Source: Isoetes taiwanensis
Lineage: Eukaryota > Streptophyta > Lycopodiopsida > Isoetales > Isoetaceae
Direction: 5' to 3'
Length of the DNA: 64,000 bases
Assembly: GCA_021234155.1 (NCBI GenBank)
Contig: JAJEKV010000100.1
Span: forward strand, 2,210,116 to 2,274,115
In this document: positions 58,880 through 64,000 of the stretch, in pieces
Position numbering within the stretch: position 1 is the stretch's first letter
Layout: each line of letters opens with the position of its first letter
Position numbers and translations under genes: made by a program
The notes under the pieces: generated by a model
Databases searched by the model: none
Seen by the model: only the letters and a program-made list of their open reading frames with translations
Told to the model about the DNA's origin: nothing

Positions 58880-61060
58880 CTTTAGTAATCCTTCAACGTG
58901 GGTCCCCTATGGGGATGTTGGGCCCCACGCAGCCGGGAATGGCCCTATCCGGTTTTTCTCTAACAGGTGGAACCATAGATGCAATTAGTTGGTTTACTCA
59001 AGACTTGATGGGATGCATCCGGGGGTTTCATTGGTAGTGATTGATTTGCTATCGGGGATCTTTCTCTACATTACGTCTTGCCGCAGCTCTTTCTACGCTC
59101 TGCCCTCCCTTAATCTGCAGGCCTACATTGACTCACTAGACTCTTTATTTTTATCTCTGAGATTCTGACACGCCAATCTCCTCTGCAAAGGGCCTTTTTG
59201 CCCTTCCTTGACCTGTTCTTCTCTCGTCTATTTTCTTCTTCCTTCTTCCTCTAGATTTGTCACTGATTGCCTACGATTCTCTTTTCCAGCAAATCTAGTT
59301 CTGGCCTCCCCTAATCATTCCATGGCTGGTTATAAGTATCCTGAGCCTGAGTCTTCTGGTCCATCTTCTCCATCTGGTTCATGGGTCTTCCCTTGCCTTT
59401 GGATGTGATTTGCTCCACTTGCCTTGATTTCCTCTCAATACGTGGTTTCCCTATCCTTCTTCACCACGATTTGATTTGATATTTTGCGGTAATCTTTGCA
59501 ACAAAACGGGTTCTTTGTGGTTTGGATTGAGGGGTTTCTGCGATTTATGGTGTATGCTTGTTGATCGTATATCTTTCGACCTATTCTTCATCGGTGTCGG
59601 TCTTCTATCACCTTAAATCGCCAGCCCGATAGCGAGTTTAAGATTGCATATCTTGGGGAAGATCGTCCAGTTACATCTCTTTTTCCCCTATTGTCATCCT
59701 CTCTAGCCGAAATGGTTTACGTGGAGCTTTATAGAGTGTTATGAGTCGCATGGATGCCATATCAACTCCATCTCTGCTGCATCTAGTTCTGAGCTATCGC
59801 ATCTCTCTTCTGCTTCTTCCCCAAGGAGATCTGTCTTCCGCTCTGTAATCTTAACCAACGGCATTCATCTATGGTGGGGGTGGATCGAAGGCCCGGTTGA
59901 TGAGCTTTGGTCTACTTTGATCGATAATAGGACTCTCTTTCCCCGATCAATTTCACCACCCTAGGAGGTCTTCTTATTCAAAGGGATCCTGCCTCAGTTA
60001 ACCAACTATCGGGTTTCTTGTTTTTCTTGATCCGGCAATCTTGCCTTCAAGCTTTTGTAGTTTGTCAGTTTGGTTAGGTGGCCAATATTGGCTAGAGGTA
60101 TATTAGAGATGACGGATCATGTTGTGACCCGGATGGTAGATCAAAGACCATCCCATGCCTTTCGTCTTCTTGACCCTCCCTCAAATCCAAATGAACACGA
60201 TGTATGTGTTTCTTTACACATCCCTAAGCGGTCGCATTAGCTTACCGAGTCGATTGGGCTGATTGGCAAAGTTACAAGAGGTGACCCCAACTTAGTGGAG
60301 ATTGCTAAGGTCTTGGAGCCGGTTCTGAAGCTAAAAATTCCAAGGGTGCATTGGTTGGGAAACTTGTATTTTCGTCACGCATCTATAGAAAAAGATGCCA
60401 ACCTTCTATTTAAAAGGGCATTGTTTTACGTCATTGAATGGCCCGATTTTGCTCCAAAGGTGGCGTGAAGACTTTGACCCTTCTAATCTAGGAAGCACTT
60501 TTCTATCTGTTTTGGGTTTCTTTGAGCAGTTTAAGGTCTGGTATTGGATGTAAAAAGGCTTTTAAATCTATAGCCTCCTCTCTTGGCGAGTTCATAGCTA
60601 TGGGTAGTAATAATGATGGTGGATTTGTGCATTTCTATGGGTATTCTTAAGCCTATACCGGACCAAGTTCCCTTGCGGCCTACAAAAGGAAAAGGAATGT
60701 TTAAGCTTGTCACCTCGGATTGCCTCCTCCTTGTCATATGTGTGGTGCTCGGTCCATGCATCCGCCATATGTACTAATATAAATGAACATTACGGCAATC
60801 CCAGCAGGTTGGAGGACAAATCCGGAGGCAAAGATAAGGTAGTTGATGATGAAGATGGTTTCACTTTGGTTTCAAAAAGTTGGCAAAAGCAGAGGAAAGG
60901 TTTCTTTAGTGCTTTCGGAGAGGTCGAGTGAGTTACAACTCCAATATAAAGACTATTGGCCCCAATTATTTTGTTGGAGAATGTTCCAACCTTGAGACAC
61001 TGACGGGGAGCAACCTGATCTGCAGAAACGAGAAAGGCCAATGATCACCTTGTTTTTGGT
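58880..61060 (+). mobile_element. L1-type LINE 5' part with ORF1, decayed
   Basis: A GC-richer leader (58900-59320) precedes MAGYKYPEPESSGPSSPSGS (59322). From 60110 the plus strand gives DHVVTRMVDQRPS, DPNLVEIAKVLEPVLKLKIP and RVHWLGNLYFRHASIEKDAN, then broken DUF4283 sequence, and a C-x2-C zinc-knuckle-like CHMCGARSMH near 60735. 60330-61030 is an inverted relative of 42885-42150. No ORF2 follows, so the element is 3' truncated or rearranged. Confidence 0.65.
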
Positions 61061-61420
61061 CGCGGTTATCAATGTTAATGTGTCATCGATTTTTACATCA
61101 AAAACGTGATAGCTTTAACCTCTGTTCACTCATTCTAGAAGGTTGGGGCTATGGCATTGGTCCCAATCCACATCGTGTATCCCAATTATGCTCTTAACCT
61201 CATAAAATGAGGATCTTGTGTTGTGCTTGACCTTTTTTTTTATAAGTAGGGCTGAGGCAACAATGGCTCCCCTAGTTAGAAAAAGGACTTGGGACAATCA
61301 AAGCTTAAAAATCATCGCCTCCATCTTATATTGTGAAAATAGAGGGAACATTACATATAAGAGGCAATATTCAAAAATTATGATTGAAATTGATGCTTGC
61401 AGAAAATCAACAAACTAAAT
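61061..61420 (+). repeat. Segment matching 43530-43205 in inverted orientation
   Basis: From ATCAATGTTAATGTGTCATC to ATTGATGCTTGC it is the reverse complement of 43530-43200. Here it directly follows the ORF1-bearing piece; at 42-43.5 kb the same two pieces stand in the opposite order. Confidence 0.8.
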
Positions 61421-61821
61421 TATGTTATGAATCATTTTATAGCACCACATTCTTTTCAATGCCCTCGGATCTACACCCAACCCAACAGTGGGCGGTGAAA
61501 ATTTACCATGTTAGCAAATCTGTTGCATAATTACTTCCTTGGCATCATGGCCATAATCCATATTCATTCCCATGACACCAAAATCTTTTCCTTCTTCCTC
61601 ATTAAAAGCACTTGAACCAAGAAGCCATGTCGATAAAATTAGTTTCATTAGCTCGCGAAATACCCTGAGGATGTAGAGAACCATGGCCACGAAGGTAAGG
61701 ATGGCCAATCCAGAGCAGGATGGCGGTAGAACCGGATACATTAAAGCATTTGGTGAATAGATTCTAGAATGCTTCCTTTAACAATCAACCTCAACTTCAA
61801 TAGCAAAAAGTTATTATCTGA

Positions 61822-62275
61822 CTCAAGTTATTACTAAAACCTCTTTCTTTCATGGAATTATGTTCTGCTTCATAAGTAGCATGCAAATGTTATCTTTTAA
61901 CTAAAAGCGAGGACCAGCTAAGGCTGCAAACAAGAGACTCTACTAGGCCCACTTTGAGTCTTACTCGGACATCTGAATCAAGTTATAAAGCCTGCTCAAA
62001 GTTATTACTAAAACCTCTTTCTTTCACATGGAATTATACGCTTCATAGTAGCATGCAAATGTTACCTTTTAACTAAAAGCAGGACCGGGGCATGAAGAAA
62101 ATACTTGGCTAAAAAGCAAAAACAGAGACTCTACTAGGCCCACTTTGAGTCTTAATCGGACATGCGATCAAGTTATAAAGCACCTTCTTTTTGTGTTGTG
62201 AAGTTGTCCCTTCACAAAGAACATGCAAATGAAATTTTAACCAATACAGGACGGGGGTATAAAAGTTGAGGATTA
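61822..62275. repeat. Tandem duplication, about 175-bp unit, third copy partial
   Basis: AAGTTATTACTAAAACCTCT at 61825 recurs at about 61998. Shared words include CATGCAAATGTTA, CTTTTAACTAAAAGC and CTCTACTAGGCCCACTTTGA. A third, degraded copy (ACATGCAAATGAAATTTTAA) starts near 62220. Confidence 0.8.
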
Positions 62276-62564
62276 AAAAGTTGGTCGAGGTGCAACCCCG
62301 AATGCAGCCGGCATTAGCAATTTAAAACTATCAATCCTTAACATCTTGTGTAGAAAATGAGACTAGAAAGCCTAAAAGGAAGCCTTGTACTATTCAAAGC
62401 AAAATAAGTTTTACAAAGAAAAATAAAAGCAATATTTTCCTCACTTCTTGTGAAAGAAATGTCCATTTGGACTTGTCAATAGCATGGCATGGACGATTAG
62501 GAGATCACTTTCTATGTCCTCCCAATCTAATCTTCTTCCATCATTGAATGCTCACATAGTTAAG

Positions 62565-62760
62565 AAGGGTAAATTCTCTTAATGCCTCCACAATATGAAA
62601 AATAGCCGGTGAGAAAGAGCAATGGAACTTTATAGGATTCACTATAGAGATGATAGTTAAAGGGGTAAATTCTCTTAATGCCTCACTAGTTAATACGAAG
62701 AATAGCCAATTGAAAAGAGCAATGGAACTTTATATGATTCACTATAGAGGAGATGATATG
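62565..62760. repeat. Tandem duplication, about 96-bp unit, two copies
   Basis: GGTAAATTCTCTTAATGCCT and AGAGCAATGGAACTTTATA...ATTCACTATAGAG occur twice (from about 62568 and 62664). Confidence 0.8.
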
Positions 62761-63190
62761 TGTATAGATGATCTTGGCGATCGATCATAACTTCACCCAT
62801 CCCATCCAAAGCGGTTTACCCAACACCAAATAAACAATGGAGTACAACAATGTCACACAAGATCCGCAGAATAAAGACATGTGCATGTCTACTTAGCCAC
62901 CACAGCCAGAAATTTCTATGTGTGATTCAAGAAGGCGAGCTCTGCAAAGGCATAAGTAACCTTTAACTTGTTTACGAAATAAAGATGGTCCCTAAAGGGC
63001 GAACTTTACATTGATCAATAACCAGCAATTTAGTTAGCTAAGTCAGCTAAGACAAACATCGAGATCGGCTATAATCGTCGGTGTTATACTAAATAAGCTA
63101 CCATAATGAGTAAAGTAAGGTAGTAAAGATCAAAGTTGATAATTTCATGGGTTAGAGCTACTCACTTTCTTGCCATCAACTGCATGTAAT

Positions 63191-63304
63191 GCATCATGCA
63201 CATATCCACAATCAAGTCTGGTTTCTTGCTCAAGAAATGTGGCACATGCATCATGCACATATCCACAATCAAGTCTGGTTTCTTGCTCAAGAAATGTGGC
63301 AGAT
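63191..63304. repeat. Perfect 57-bp tandem duplication
   Basis: GCATCATGCACATATCCACA begins at 63191 and again at 63248, and the units are identical up to GAAATGTGGCA. A recent duplication. Confidence 0.9.
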
Positions 63305-64000
63305 GTTACATCAGCGGTGCAAACTTTTGTCTATAGAACATATCCATCATATTGCCACATAATAAGCACCAACCCTTCCTACTTAATTCTATTATGTTTT
63401 TAAAACTTGTGGAAGTTATTACAGAACAAAAGCCATCCATATAAGTGGCATCGTTCTATTGGTATGTTCAAATCTCTACATATTCAAAATGGCCATCCAG
63501 AATTTGTGTTTCATCACAAATGCCAAATTATATATCGATATTCACATATCGTGAAAACCATATCATCAACCAAACTCGCGCACTCTTGAAATTAGTATTC
63601 TATAAAAAAAGAACCAAAGGGAATGAACTCACGTACCCATCTTGAGTTCAATATCACAATTCACATGATACGTGATTGCCTACCTAGAGAGTATATATGG
63701 AAGTTAGAAATATCTATAAAAGTTCCTGTCTTTATATGTAGTAAGCATTAAAGTATTCATATTATCCTTTCTCTTACTTGGTAAAATGACCACTTCCTCG
63801 TAACAAGATAGCCTCCAACCTCGAATGAGGGGCATTATGAGACATCAATTTGAGAGGGATGGAAAAGTGAATAATTACTATCATCGACGGTGAAATGCCT
63901 TTTGAATTTTCCCATCGCCACAAAAGGAATATTTACATCCACAAAGAAGCCTCCCATGCTTTCATCAAATAAAAAGTTGCTTAACTTGAAATTTTGAGAG
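63305..64000. other. Unassigned AT-rich end of the window
   Basis: No gene or element recognised. Only short open frames without motifs. Confidence 0.45.

Noticed and set aside
1-64000. tRNA, rRNA, CRISPR, organelle-DNA insertions
   Set aside because: None recognised by eye on either strand; a tRNAscan and organelle BLAST would settle it.

Overview
The window reads as nuclear DNA of a land plant, most likely a fern. This is an inference from three things: one gene with 17 or more exons and plant GT-AG introns, pentatricopeptide (PPR) fragments of the P-L-S type whose L motifs (ALKAC..I.ALEKGREMH) resemble fern organelle-editing PPRs as I remember them, and a background made almost wholly of decayed transposable elements. 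I see no bacterial operon, rRNA, tRNA or CRISPR array.

Layout. 1-2.5 kb: unassigned. 2.5-16.1 kb: a tandem array of three copies of one unit (starts near 2504, 9942 and 14585). Each copy carries a foldback element built from AT-rich minisatellite, then the promoter and N-terminal part of a calmodulin-like (EF-hand) gene. Copies A and B also share a GA-rich minisatellite holding a 5'-truncated antisense LINE; copy A alone has a 3.3-kb LINE and a 145-bp insert, both datable against the empty sites in the sister copies. 17.3-18.4 kb: another LINE 3' fragment. 20.3-22.65 kb: a decayed unidentified gene joined to a PPR pseudogene. 23.7-24.4 kb: a GAATCT-based satellite. 24.9-25.5 kb: an L1-type LINE end. 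26.2-33.0 kb: a non-autonomous LTR element with four LTRs, the middle two inverted and joined end to end. 36.1-36.7 kb: a foldback element. 36.9-42.9 kb: L1 ORF2 and ORF1 remnants separated by a second PPR pseudogene and an unidentified ORF.

43.95-57.35 kb (minus strand): the one gene that looks intact, a C2-domain plus class-3 lipase gene of the HEAT INDUCIBLE LIPASE1 (At4g13550) type. I could follow 17 exons with consistent phase and an intact Ser-Asp-His triad. A nearly full-length LINE (about 50.97-55.59 kb, plus strand) lies antisense in its 5.7-kb sixth traced intron (5'-to-3').

58.9-61.4 kb: the 5' part and ORF1 of another L1-type LINE, an inverted and rearranged relative of the 42-43.5 kb segment. 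61.8-63.3 kb: several short tandem duplications. The most unusual observations are a basic C-terminal tail with PCNA-interaction-like motifs on the intronic LINE ORF2, 3' hairpins shared by LINEs with different tails, the LTR-LTR junction inside the LTR element, and the gene-fragment-bearing tandem array.
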